Assembly: GCA_032119475.1 (NCBI GenBank)
Contig: JAUMCA010000095.1
Coordinates: 1-57,241, forward strand
DNA from: F1-60-MAGs149 sp032119475
Lineage (GTDB): Bacteria; Actinomycetota; Thermoleophilia; Gaiellales; F1-60-MAGs149
Direction: 5' to 3'
DNA: 57,241 nt
The notes under the pieces are model-generated. The model saw only the letters and a list, made by a program, of their open reading frames with translations, made no database searches and was not told where the DNA came from. Both the position numbers and the translations under genes were made by a program. Positions 28,925 through 36,708 of the stretch are shown here, piece after piece; the stretch's first letter is position 1; every line of letters begins with the position of its first letter.

Positions 28925-30256
28925 TTGGACGGTCCCTACACCGCCAATCGCATTGCAGGGCGCCGCGTCGTCATCGATCGACTCGATCGGGACGGCGCGG
29001 CACTTGCGCGTCTGCTGGATGCCCGTGGCGCGGACGTCGTGATCGCCGATCCCGCGCCGGCCGTCGACCCGCCGAACGGGACGGTCGTCGTGCGGGACCG
29101 CGCCGCGGCCGCCCAGCGGGCCGACATGCTGCTCGTCGACTGCTGGACGGCCGAGACCGCGCCGCACGTGGTCGTCGCGCGTGAGCGAGGGGCGACGATC
29201 GGCTGTCTGGCCGACCTCGTGCTCCGCGAGGCGCGGGTACCGGTGGTCGGGGTGACCGGCACCGCGGGCAAGACGATGACGACGCGGCTGATCGCCGCCC
29301 TGCTCGAACGGGGCGGCCGCCGCGTCCACGTGCCGCCGACGGGACGCGCCGAGAACGCCTGGCCGAGCGCGGACACGCTGGACCTCCTCGCCAGCGAGGA
29401 CCAGCCCGACGTCATCGTGCTCGAGCTGACGAGCACGCACCTCGCCTACATGTCCTCGAGCCCCGCCTACGCCGTCATCACCTGCCTCTGGCCCGATCAC
29501 GTCGAGCTCCACGGCGGCGAGGGGCGCTACATCGCGGCGAAGCAGCGCATCCTCGCCCGGCAGCGGCCGGGAGACGTGGCGGTGCTGCCGGACGGTGAGA
29601 CCCGCGTCGCCGCCAAACCGGGCGTGCGGGCGCTGCGGTTCGGCGAGGACGTCGGCGTGCCGGCTGACGTGCTGGCGCGCCTGCCGGCGCCGATGCGATC
29701 GAACGTCGCGGCCGCCGTGACCGTCGTGCGCGATGGCGTCGGGGTCGCCGTGGATCCGGCGACGGCGCTCGACGCCGTCCCCCTGCCCGCTTGGCGCGGC
29801 GAGTCGATCGGCTCGGTCGACGGCGTGGCGGTCCTGCACGACGGGATGGCGGCCACGCCCGCGAAGGCGGCCGCGCTCCTGCGCGCGCTTCCCGACCACT
29901 CCGCCGTGCTGATCGCCGGTGGACTCGACGACCTCGGCAACGGCCCGGTGCACAGCTCACCCGCGGAGCTGCGCATGCTCGACGACGCGTGCCGCGAGAT
30001 GGCGCGCGTCGGGCGCCGCATCGCGCTGTTCGGCCCGGCCGCGTCGCGCATCGCTCCGCTGATCGCCGGTGCCCGGTCCGGCCCGGTCGAGGTGGGGCCT
30101 GACCTCCACTGGGCCGTCGCCACCGCCGTGCGCGACGTGGGAGGCGCCGAGGCCATCGTGTTCGCCCCCGGCTTCCCGATCGGCCTCGACGAGCGGGCCC
30201 GCTTCGGCGATCTCGTCGTCGCCGCCGCCGGACCGCGCTGGCAGTCGCTCGGCTGA
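28925..30256 (+). CDS. MurD-like Mur ligase family protein
   Basis: The 443-residue protein has the Mur ligase ATP loop as GTAGKTMTT (residues 112-120; GTNGKTT is usual), the central ELTSTHLAYM and WPDHVELHGGEGRYIAAKQRIL, close to MurD, and a C-terminal domain with IAGGLDDLGNG where MurD has IAGGxDKG. The DSKATNPxA motif of MurD is degenerate (HDGMAATPAKA). It is isolated from any division/cell-wall cluster, so it may be a MurD paralogue rather than the essential MurD. TTG start at 28925, since no ATG or GTG fits the domain start. ATP-dependent amide bond formation is inferred from the family. Confidence 0.82.
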   Translation: MDGPYTANRIAGRRVVIDRLDRDGAALARLLDARGADVVIADPAPAVDPPNGTVVVRDRAAAAQRADMLLVDCWTAETAPHVVVARERGATIGCLADLVLREARVPVVGVTGTAGKTMTTRLIAALLERGGRRVHVPPTGRAENAWPSADTLDLLASEDQPDVIVLELTSTHLAYMSSSPAYAVITCLWPDHVELHGGEGRYIAAKQRILARQRPGDVAVLPDGETRVAAKPGVRALRFGEDVGVPADVLARLPAPMRSNVAAAVTVVRDGVGVAVDPATALDAVPLPAWRGESIGSVDGVAVLHDGMAATPAKAAALLRALPDHSAVLIAGGLDDLGNGPVHSSPAELRMLDDACREMARVGRRIALFGPAASRIAPLIAGARSGPVEVGPDLHWAVATAVRDVGGAEAIVFAPGFPIGLDERARFGDLVVAAAGPRWQSLG

Positions 30257-30306
30257 GGCGGTGCCGGAGCGCGAACCGGCCGCGTGGCCGCTGCGAAGGA
30301 ACGGGC

Positions 30307-30699
30307 ATGGGAAAGCCGATCGTGGTCTACGACGACACCTGCGGCATGTGTCGCAACAGCGTGCGCTGGGTCCGCCGCCTGGACTGGCTCCAGCGGCTGG
30401 ACGACCTCGGCTACTCGATCGCGGTCGAGCGCTACCCCGAGGTAGGGCGCGGGGCGCTCGGCGACGGGCTCCGCGTGCGCTTCGACGACGGCTCCGTCGC
30501 GCTCGGCGTCGACGCGGTGCGGGCGATCGCGATCCGCACCCCGCTCGGCGTCCTGGGCGCCTGGGTGCTGTACCTGCCGCCGGGACGTGCGCTCGGCGCC
30601 CGTCTCTACGGGCGCATGGCCGCCCGCCGCCGCCCCGAGGGGGTGGCGTGCCCGTTGCCGGATCGCTACGCGCGCGGCTCCGTGTACGAGACGACGTAG
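30307..30699 (+). CDS. DUF393 thiol-disulfide oxidoreductase family protein
   Basis: A 130-residue protein with the family motif YDDTCGMC (residues 8-15; YDGxCxxC is usual) and the conserved ALGVDAVRAIAIRTP. The fold is thioredoxin-like, but the biochemical role is not established. Its 3' end overlaps the convergent cupin gene by 34 bp. ATG with AAGGAA upstream. Confidence 0.87.
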   Translation: MGKPIVVYDDTCGMCRNSVRWVRRLDWLQRLDDLGYSIAVERYPEVGRGALGDGLRVRFDDGSVALGVDAVRAIAIRTPLGVLGAWVLYLPPGRALGARLYGRMAARRRPEGVACPLPDRYARGSVYETT

Positions 30700-31028
30700 A
30701 CCTTCCGGATCGTCTCGGCGATGTCCCACTCGCCCTCCCAGCCCTCGGGCGTGACCACGGCCACCCCCGGAACGAGCGTCGTCTCGGTGCCGTCGGCGTC
30801 GCGCAGCGTGGCGCGGCCGGCGATGACGGTGAACTGCTCGCGGTAGCCCTCGCGCCGCGCGGCGAAGGCACCCGGCGTGCACTCCCAGACACCGGACTCG
30901 ATGTGCGCGTCCTCGAACAGCACGGTGACGGACTCGACGGGTGTGCCGCGGGTCGGGTTCGGCTTGGGGCCCACCTCGCTCAGCGCGAGCGCGAGCGGGT
31001 CGCTGCAGTGGGTCGACGGCACGGCCAT
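30666..31028 (-). CDS. Small cupin-domain protein
   Basis: The 120 residues form a single cupin of the Cupin_3/DUF861 type: GVWECTPGAFAARREGYREQFTVIAGRATL and TTLVPGVAVVTPEGWEGEWDIAETIRKVYV. Only some of the usual metal-binding histidines are present. ATG 31028 is preceded by GAGGAGG at a 5-nt spacing, which decides the start over a longer frame. It is divergent from the thioesterase gene (67 bp between starts) and overlaps the DUF393 gene tail to tail. Confidence 0.88.
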   Translation of the reverse strand: MAVPSTHCSDPLALALSEVGPKPNPTRGTPVESVTVLFEDAHIESGVWECTPGAFAARREGYREQFTVIAGRATLRDADGTETTLVPGVAVVTPEGWEGEWDIAETIRKVYVVSYTEPRA

Positions 31029-31082
31029 CGGGTCCTCCTCGTTCGGTCCGGCGCAGTCTCGCACGCCGGGCGGGGCGGAGGC

Positions 31083-31088
31083 TAGGCT
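31083..31088 (+). promoter_or_regulatory. -10 box TAGGCT, probable leaderless promoter
   Basis: TAGGCT ends 7 nt before the thioesterase ATG at 31096; no Shine-Dalgarno is present. Confidence 0.5.
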
Positions 31089-31095
31089 CCGCCCC

Positions 31096-31503
31096 ATGGA
31101 TGACGATCCGCTGCGCGCGCACCCGTCCTCGCCCCTCGACACGGCGATCGGGCTGTCCTACGTCGGCCGCGAGGACGGCGCGGTCGTGCTGCGGCTCGAC
31201 CCGACGCACACGGCGCTCGGGTACGAGGACCCGCCGATGCTCCACGGCGGCACGCTCGCGACGCTCGTGGACACCGCGGGGTGGTACGCCGTGATGGCCG
31301 CTTCGCCGGCGCAGTGGATCGCCGTCGACCTGCGCAGCGACTTCCTGCGGATGGCCGACCTGACGCCGCTCAGGGTGACCGCCCGGTGCCTGCGCGCCGG
31401 GCGCACACTGGCCGTCTGCGACGTCGAGGTCGCGCCCTGGGACGCGCCGGAGCGGACCACGAGCGTCGGGCGCATCCAGTTCATCCGCACCGGCGATGGA
31501 TAG
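31096..31503 (+). CDS. PaaI-type hotdog-fold thioesterase
   Basis: A 135-residue hotdog protein. LHGGTLATLVDTAGWYAVMA is the conserved HGGxxxxxxDxA region holding the catalytic acid, followed by AVDLRSDFLRMA and the final strand SVGRIQFI. PaaI-type enzymes hydrolyse acyl-CoA thioesters; the specificity is unknown. The last six codons and the stop lie inside the left arm of the palindromic repeat at 31486-31621, so the repeat has shaped the C-terminus (RTGDG). Confidence 0.87.
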   Translation: MDDDPLRAHPSSPLDTAIGLSYVGREDGAVVLRLDPTHTALGYEDPPMLHGGTLATLVDTAGWYAVMAASPAQWIAVDLRSDFLRMADLTPLRVTARCLRAGRTLAVCDVEVAPWDAPERTTSVGRIQFIRTGDG

Positions 31504-31621
31504 CGCACCCCAAAGGGGTCAGACGGTTTTGGGGTGCCAGCCGACTCCGGCACTCAGCGGCGATCGCCAGCACCCCAAATCCGTCTGACCCCTTTGGGGT
31601 GCGCTATCCATCGCCGGTGCG
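31486..31621. repeat. Large inverted repeat (REPIN-like doublet), copy 1
   Basis: Two 52-bp arms (31486-31537 and 31570-31621) are reverse complements with one mismatch, around a 32-bp spacer. Each arm contains a smaller palindrome, GCACCCCAAA...TTTGGGGTGC, around a GGGGTCAGAC core. The element covers the 3' end of the thioesterase gene and ends 30 bp before the folD -10 box. It shares AAAGGGGTC and the 10-mer GCGCTATCCA (31601-31610) with the second doublet at 38851-38959. The layout resembles REP doublets mobilised by RAYT transposases, none of which is encoded here. Confidence 0.92.
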
Positions 31622-31651
31622 ATGTTCGACGCGACGCGCCGTGTCGGTCGG

Positions 31652-31657
31652 TACGCT
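31652..31657 (+). promoter_or_regulatory. -10 box TACGCT, probable leaderless promoter of folD
   Basis: TACGCT ends 7 nt before the folD ATG at 31665. Confidence 0.5.
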
Positions 31658-31664
31658 GCTCCCC

Positions 31665-32516
31665 ATGGACAATCTGATCGACGGGAAGGCGGTCGCCGCC
31701 AGGGTTCTGGCGGAGGTCGCGGAGCGCACCAAGGCGCTGCAGGCGGAGACGGGCGTGCTCGCCGGCCTCGCGGTGATCATCGTCGGCGAGGATCCGGCGT
31801 CGCAGGTCTACGTCGCCAACAAGCACCGGGCGTGCCACGAGGCCGGGATGCACTCGCTCGAGGTCGTGATGCCGGCGGAGACGACGCAGGCGGAGCTCGA
31901 GGCCAAGGTCGACGAGGTCGGCAGCGACCCGGCGATCCACGGGATGATAGTGCAGATGCCGCTGCCGGGGCACCTCGACACCGACGCCGCGATCAACCGC
32001 ATTCCCTTCGAGAAGGACGCCGACGGCCTCACCGCCGATGCGATGGGCCGCCTCATGACGCTGCAGCCGGGTCCGCTGCCGTGCACGCCCGCGGGCGTCA
32101 TGGAGCTGCTGAAGGCGTACGACGTCGAGACGAAGGGCGCGCACGCGGTCGTGGTCGGTCGCTCGGAGATCGTCGGCAAGCCCCAGGCCCACCTCCTGCT
32201 CAAGGAGGACTGCACGGTCACCATCTGCCACTCGCGCACCCGGGATCTCGAGGGGATCTGCCAGCAGGCCGACATCCTCGTCGCCGCGGTCGGCCGCCCG
32301 AAGATGCTCGGCGCCGACCACGTCAAGGAGGGCGCCGTCGTCATCGACGTCGGGATCAACCGCCTGCCGGAGGGTCTCTGCGGCGACGTCGACTTCGACG
32401 CGGTGCAGCCGAAGGCGCGCCTGATCACGCCCGTGCCGGGCGGGGTCGGCCCGATGACGATCGCGATGCTGCTCAAGAACACCATCGAGGCGGCCGAGCG
32501 CTCCGCCGGCCGCTGA
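31665..32516 (+). CDS. folD: Bifunctional methylenetetrahydrofolate dehydrogenase/cyclohydrolase
   Basis: FolD interconverts 5,10-methylene- and 10-formyl-tetrahydrofolate. The 283-residue protein has the catalytic lysine K53 in YVANKHRACHEAG, the IVQMPLPGHLD substrate loop, the NADP site VVVGRSEIVGKPQAHLLL and the C-terminal PVPGGVGPMTIAMLLKNT. Length and motifs are normal. It heads a folD-gatCAB cluster with 8 bp to gatC, so transcription is probably joint, giving one-carbon units (used for formyl-Met) and amidated tRNA from one transcript. Confidence 0.97.
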   Translation: MDNLIDGKAVAARVLAEVAERTKALQAETGVLAGLAVIIVGEDPASQVYVANKHRACHEAGMHSLEVVMPAETTQAELEAKVDEVGSDPAIHGMIVQMPLPGHLDTDAAINRIPFEKDADGLTADAMGRLMTLQPGPLPCTPAGVMELLKAYDVETKGAHAVVVGRSEIVGKPQAHLLLKEDCTVTICHSRTRDLEGICQQADILVAAVGRPKMLGADHVKEGAVVIDVGINRLPEGLCGDVDFDAVQPKARLITPVPGGVGPMTIAMLLKNTIEAAERSAGR

Positions 32517-32524
32517 GGGATCCG

Positions 32525-32821
32525 TTGGCGGACGTGCAGCTGACCCCGGACGAGGTGCGCCACGTCGCGGCGCTCGCGCGCCTCGGCCTCGACGACGCCG
32601 AGGTCGATCGCCTCGGCCGCGAGTTGACCGGCATCCTCGGCCACGTCGCCACGATCTCCGCGCTGCCGATCGCCGACGTGCCGCCGACGAAGCACGCGCG
32701 CGACACGACCGACGCGCTGCGCGTCGACGAGACCCGGCCCTGCGCGACCCGCGAGGACGCGCTCCGCAATGCCCCGGATCCCGCACCCGACGGGTTCCGC
32801 GTCCCGCCGATCGGAGCCTGA
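32525..32821 (+). CDS. gatC: Asp-tRNA(Asn)/Glu-tRNA(Gln) amidotransferase subunit C
   Basis: GatC is the small stabilising subunit wrapped around the GatA-GatB interface. The 98 residues show LTPDEVRHVAALARLGLDDAEVDRL and the C-terminal RVDETRPCATREDALRNAPD, both typical. The TTG at 32525 is chosen because GAGGG lies 5 nt upstream and the protein then begins four residues before LTPDEV, as usual; GTG 32534 is the alternative. It is 1 bp from gatA. Confidence 0.95.
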   Translation: MADVQLTPDEVRHVAALARLGLDDAEVDRLGRELTGILGHVATISALPIADVPPTKHARDTTDALRVDETRPCATREDALRNAPDPAPDGFRVPPIGA

Positions 32822-32822
32822 G

Positions 32823-34271
32823 GTGGACGTCCTCGGGCTGACCGCCGAACGGGCGATGGGCATGCTGCGCGCGCGGGAGTGCAGCGCGGAGGAGCTCGCG
32901 CAGGCGTACCTCGACCGCATCGCCGCCCACGACGGCGAGATCCATGCCTACCTCCACGTGGACCCGGAGCGCACGCTCGCGGCGGCCCGCGCCCAGGACG
33001 CGAGCGGCGCCGATGGCCTCTCCGGCGTGCCGATCGCGTACAAGGACCTCCTGTCGACGAAGGACGTGCCGACCACCGCCGGTTCGCGCATCCTCGACGG
33101 CTTCGTCCCGATCGAGGATGCGGACGTCGTCGCGCGCGGCAACGCGGCGGGGCTCGTCAGCCTCGGCAAGACGAACCTCGACGAGTTCGCGATGGGCTCG
33201 TCGACCGAGCACTCGGCGTACGGCGTGACCCGCAACCCCTGGGACCGCACCCGCGTGCCGGGCGGATCGTCCGGCGGGTCCGCGGCCGTCGTCGCCGGCG
33301 GCCTCGCGCCGTGGGCCCTCGGCACCGACACGGGCGGCTCGATCCGCCAGCCGGCGGCCTTCTGCGGCCTCGTGGGGCTGATGCCCACGTACGGCACCGT
33401 TCCGCGCTTCGGCGTGATCGCCTTCGCGTGCTCGCTCGAGCAGGTCGGGCCGATGGCGCTCACCGTCCGCGATGCCGCGCTGCTGCAGCAGGTGATCGCC
33501 GGGCGCAGCCCGCGCGACGCCACGAGTGTCGACCTGCGTGAGCCGATCGCGCTGCCGGAGGCCGGCCGGCTGGACGGGCTGCGGCTCGGCGTACCCCGCG
33601 CGGAGCTGGAGAGCGGGGTCGACGCGGGGGTGCTCGCGCGCTTCGAGGAGTCGCTCGCGATCGCGCGCGGACTGGGCGCGGAGACGGTCGATGTCGAGCT
33701 CCCGCACGCCCGCCACGGCCTCGCGGCGTACTACGTGATCGCACCGGCCGAGGCGTCCGCCAACCTCTCCCGCTTCGATGGCGTGCGCTACGGCCTGCGG
33801 GTCGACGCGCCCGACGTGCGCGCGATGTACGAGGCGACGCGCGACGCGGGTTTCGGCCCGGAGGTGAAGCGCCGCATCATGATCGGCACCTACGCGCTGT
33901 CGGCCGGCTACCACGACGCCTACTACGTCCAGGCCCAGCGCGTCCGGACGCTCATCCGCCGCGACTTCGACGCGGCCTTCGCCGGCGTCGACGCGATCGT
34001 GCTGCCGACGGCGCCGACGCCGGCGTTCGAGATCGGCGCGCGGCTCGACGATCCGCTGTCGATGTACGCCAACGACATCTTCACGCTGCCGGTCAACCTG
34101 GCCGGCATCCCCGCGCTGTCGATCCCGAACGGCCTCGTCGACGGGCTGCCGAGCGGCCTGCAGGTCATCGGCCCGGCCTTCGCGGAGAACCTGCTCCTGC
34201 GGATCGGCGCCGCGGTCGAGGCCGAGCTGGGCTTCGACCCGGTGCCCCCGGGCCTGCGAGGCGGCGCATGA
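32823..34271 (+). CDS. gatA: Asp-tRNA(Asn)/Glu-tRNA(Gln) amidotransferase subunit A
   Basis: GatA is the glutaminase that supplies ammonia to GatB. The amidase Ser-cisSer-Lys triad is intact: K74 in IAYKDLLS, S149 in VPGGSSGGSAA and S173 in GTDTGGSIRQPAAFCG. At 482 residues it has normal length. The gene is coupled to gatB by an ATGA overlap. The trimeric enzyme amidates misacylated Asp-tRNA(Asn) or Glu-tRNA(Gln), so this organism may lack AsnRS or GlnRS (inference). Confidence 0.97.
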   Translation: MDVLGLTAERAMGMLRARECSAEELAQAYLDRIAAHDGEIHAYLHVDPERTLAAARAQDASGADGLSGVPIAYKDLLSTKDVPTTAGSRILDGFVPIEDADVVARGNAAGLVSLGKTNLDEFAMGSSTEHSAYGVTRNPWDRTRVPGGSSGGSAAVVAGGLAPWALGTDTGGSIRQPAAFCGLVGLMPTYGTVPRFGVIAFACSLEQVGPMALTVRDAALLQQVIAGRSPRDATSVDLREPIALPEAGRLDGLRLGVPRAELESGVDAGVLARFEESLAIARGLGAETVDVELPHARHGLAAYYVIAPAEASANLSRFDGVRYGLRVDAPDVRAMYEATRDAGFGPEVKRRIMIGTYALSAGYHDAYYVQAQRVRTLIRRDFDAAFAGVDAIVLPTAPTPAFEIGARLDDPLSMYANDIFTLPVNLAGIPALSIPNGLVDGLPSGLQVIGPAFAENLLLRIGAAVEAELGFDPVPPGLRGGA

Positions 34272-35737
34272 GCGCGGCCTGGCAGCGCGATGGCTACGAG
34301 GCCGTGATCGGGCTCGAGATCCACGTGCAGCTCGATACGGCGTCGAAGATGTTCTGCGGCTGCCCCAACCGCTACGGCGACGAGCCGAACACGAACGTCT
34401 GCATGGTCTGCCTCGCGCACCCCGGCGCCATGCCGGTGGCGAACGCCGAGGCGGTTCGGCAGTCGACGCGCGTCGGTCTGGCGCTGGGCTGCCGCATCCC
34501 CGAGAGCAGCGAGTTCAGCCGCAAGCAGTACTTCTACCCGGACAGCCCGAAGGCGTACCAGATCAGCCAGTACGACCAGCCGATGTGCGGGGAGGGCAGC
34601 TTCCGCGTGCCGGGCGAGGGCGGCTTCGAGATCCGCATCACGCGCGCGCACCTCGAGGAGGACGCGGCGAAGATGATCCACGCGGGCGGCGACGCCGGAC
34701 GGATCAGCGGATCGGCGGGCTCCGTCGTCGACTTCAACCGCGTCGGCACCCCGCTCCTCGAGATCGTGACCGAGCCCGACATCCGCTCGCCCGAGCAGGC
34801 GCGGCGCTTCCTCACGCTGCTGCGGGCGACGGTGATCGCGATCGGCGCCTCGGAATGCGACATGGAGAAGGGTTCGCTGCGCGCGGACGCGAACGTCTCG
34901 ATCCGTCCGATCGGCGCCGACGAGTACGGCACCAAGACCGAGCTCAAGAACATGAACTCGTTCCGCTTCCTCGAGCGCGGCATCGAGGCCGAGCTCGAGC
35001 GGCAGCTGGCGATCGTCGCGGCCGGCGATCGCGTCCAGCAGGAGACCCTGCACTTCGACCCCGCGACCGGCACGCTGTCGCCGCTGCGGTCGAAGGAGGA
35101 GGCGCACGACTACCGCTACTTCCCGGAGCCGGACCTCCTGCCCGTGACCCAGGACGCCGCGCAGCTCCAGACGGTCGCCGCGGCGCTCCCGGAGCTCCCG
35201 GTCGCCCGCTTCGAGCGCCTCGTCGCCGCCGGTCTGCCGGAGGCGACCGCGCTCCTGCTCGCGACCGAACCCGAGCTCGCGAGGTACTACGACGATCTCG
35301 CGGAGCGCACGGGCGACGCCAAGATCGCCGCGAACTGGGTGATGGGTGAGCTGCAGGCGCACCTCAAGGACCGGGGCATCGAGGCCGACGCCTCGCCGGT
35401 CACGCCCGAGCGACTCGCCGGCCTGATCGCGCTCGTCGTCGACGGCACGATCAACCAGACGGCGGCGAAGGAGGTCTTCGCGGCCCTCGTCGAGGACGAC
35501 GCGATCACGGCCCAGGCCGTCGTCGAGGAGCGGGATCTGGCCCAGGTCGGCGGTGCCGATGCCCTCGGTGAGATCGTCGACGCGATCCTCGCGGCCCATC
35601 CGGACGAGGTGGAGGCGTTCCGGGGCGGGCGCGAGCAGGTGATCGGCTTCCTGGTCGGGCAGTGCATGAAGCAGTCCGGCGGGCGGGCCGACGCCAAGGC
35701 GCTGCAGGCCCTCCTGCGCGAGCGCCTCGCCGGCTAG
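34268..35737 (+). CDS. gatB: Asp-tRNA(Asn)/Glu-tRNA(Gln) amidotransferase subunit B
   Basis: GatB phosphorylates and amidates the misacylated tRNA. The 489-residue protein contains GLEIHVQLDTASKMFCGC with the zinc cysteines C-x-C and CMVC, the kinase region QYFYPDSPKAYQISQYDQP, GSLRADANVSIRP, and the C-terminal helical and YqeY-like tail domain. ATG overlaps the gatA stop. It is the last gene of the folD-gatCAB unit; ilvE follows after 64 bp with its own promoter-like box. Confidence 0.97.
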   Translation: MSAAWQRDGYEAVIGLEIHVQLDTASKMFCGCPNRYGDEPNTNVCMVCLAHPGAMPVANAEAVRQSTRVGLALGCRIPESSEFSRKQYFYPDSPKAYQISQYDQPMCGEGSFRVPGEGGFEIRITRAHLEEDAAKMIHAGGDAGRISGSAGSVVDFNRVGTPLLEIVTEPDIRSPEQARRFLTLLRATVIAIGASECDMEKGSLRADANVSIRPIGADEYGTKTELKNMNSFRFLERGIEAELERQLAIVAAGDRVQQETLHFDPATGTLSPLRSKEEAHDYRYFPEPDLLPVTQDAAQLQTVAAALPELPVARFERLVAAGLPEATALLLATEPELARYYDDLAERTGDAKIAANWVMGELQAHLKDRGIEADASPVTPERLAGLIALVVDGTINQTAAKEVFAALVEDDAITAQAVVEERDLAQVGGADALGEIVDAILAAHPDEVEAFRGGREQVIGFLVGQCMKQSGGRADAKALQALLRERLAG

Positions 35738-35766
35738 GGACGACACCTCCGAGCCCGGGGAGTCGG

Positions 35767-35772
35767 TACGAT
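35767..35772 (+). promoter_or_regulatory. -10 box TACGAT with a ~23-nt leader ahead of ilvE
   Basis: TACGAT lies 29 nt before the ilvE ATG; the leader contains an AGGGAG Shine-Dalgarno at 35787-35792. This is a leadered counterpart to the leaderless promoters. Confidence 0.45.
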
Positions 35773-35801
35773 GCCCCCTCGAATCTAGGGAGAACGCCGC
35801 C

Positions 35802-36707
35802 ATGCAGTCCGACAAGATCTGGTTCGACGGGGAGCTCATCGACTACGCCGATGCGAAGGTCCACGTCCTCACGCACGCGCTGCACTACGGCTCCGGCGTC
35901 TTCGAGGGCATTCGCGCGTACGCGACGGACCAGGGCCCGGCCGTCTTCCACCTGACCGACCACATGGAGCGCCTGCGTCGCTCGGCCGAGCAGTACTACA
36001 TGGAGATCCCCTTCACCACGGAGCAGCTCAGCGCCGCCGTGCACGAGACGATCGCGGCCAACGGGCTGCCGTCCTGCTACATCCGGCCGCTGGTCTTCCG
36101 CGGCGCCGGCGAGATGGGCGTCAATCCGCTCAACTGCCCGGTCCACACGCTCGTGGCGGTGTGGTCGTGGGGTGCGTACCTCGGCGACGAGGCGATCCAG
36201 AACGGCATCCGCTGCATGATCTCGTCCTGGCGCCGGATCGGGCCGAACACGATCCCGGCGACGGCCAAGGCCTCGGGCCAGTACCTCAACTCGCAGCTCG
36301 CCAAGATCGAGGCGCTCAAGCACGGCTACCAGGAGGCGATCCTCCTGAACGAGGCCGGCATGATCGCGGACGGCTCGGGCGAGAACGTCTTCGCGGTCAT
36401 GGGCGGCAAGCTCTACACGCCGCCGGTCAGCGCCTCGTGCCTGCCCGGCATCACGCGCCACGCTGTGATGGAGATGGCCGCGACGATCGGCATCGAGACG
36501 GTCGAGCGGGATCTGACCCGCGCCGAGCTCTACTTCGCTGACGAGGTGTTCCTGACCGGCACCGCGGCCGAGGTGACGCCCGTCGCGTCGCTCGACGACC
36601 ACCACATCGGCAAGGGCCCGATCACCCAGCAGATCCAGGACATCTTCTTCGCCGTCGTGCACGGCCAGCACGAGCTCTCGAAGACGTACCTGGAATACCC
36701 GGTCTGA
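35802..36707 (+). CDS. ilvE: Branched-chain amino acid aminotransferase
   Basis: IlvE is a PLP enzyme performing the last step of Val, Leu and Ile synthesis. The 301-residue protein has fold-type IV motifs: HALHYGSGVFEGIRAY, the PLP lysine K156 in TAKASGQYLNSQLAK, EAILLNEAGMIADGSGENVF, and the phosphate-binding FLTGTAAEVTPV. Size is normal. The GTG of the next aminotransferase gene follows after 1 bp, so the two are co-transcribed. Confidence 0.95.
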   Translation: MQSDKIWFDGELIDYADAKVHVLTHALHYGSGVFEGIRAYATDQGPAVFHLTDHMERLRRSAEQYYMEIPFTTEQLSAAVHETIAANGLPSCYIRPLVFRGAGEMGVNPLNCPVHTLVAVWSWGAYLGDEAIQNGIRCMISSWRRIGPNTIPATAKASGQYLNSQLAKIEALKHGYQEAILLNEAGMIADGSGENVFAVMGGKLYTPPVSASCLPGITRHAVMEMAATIGIETVERDLTRAELYFADEVFLTGTAAEVTPVASLDDHHIGKGPITQQIQDIFFAVVHGQHELSKTYLEYPV

Positions 36708-36708
36708 G

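Noticed and set aside
30666..31142. Longer cupin start at 31142
   Set aside because: It would run through the divergent thioesterase start and promoter. ATG 31028 has a perfect GAGGAGG.
35738..35801. Attenuator or T-box in the ilvE leader
   Set aside because: The leader is only about 23 nt after the -10 box and has no stem-loop or leader peptide.
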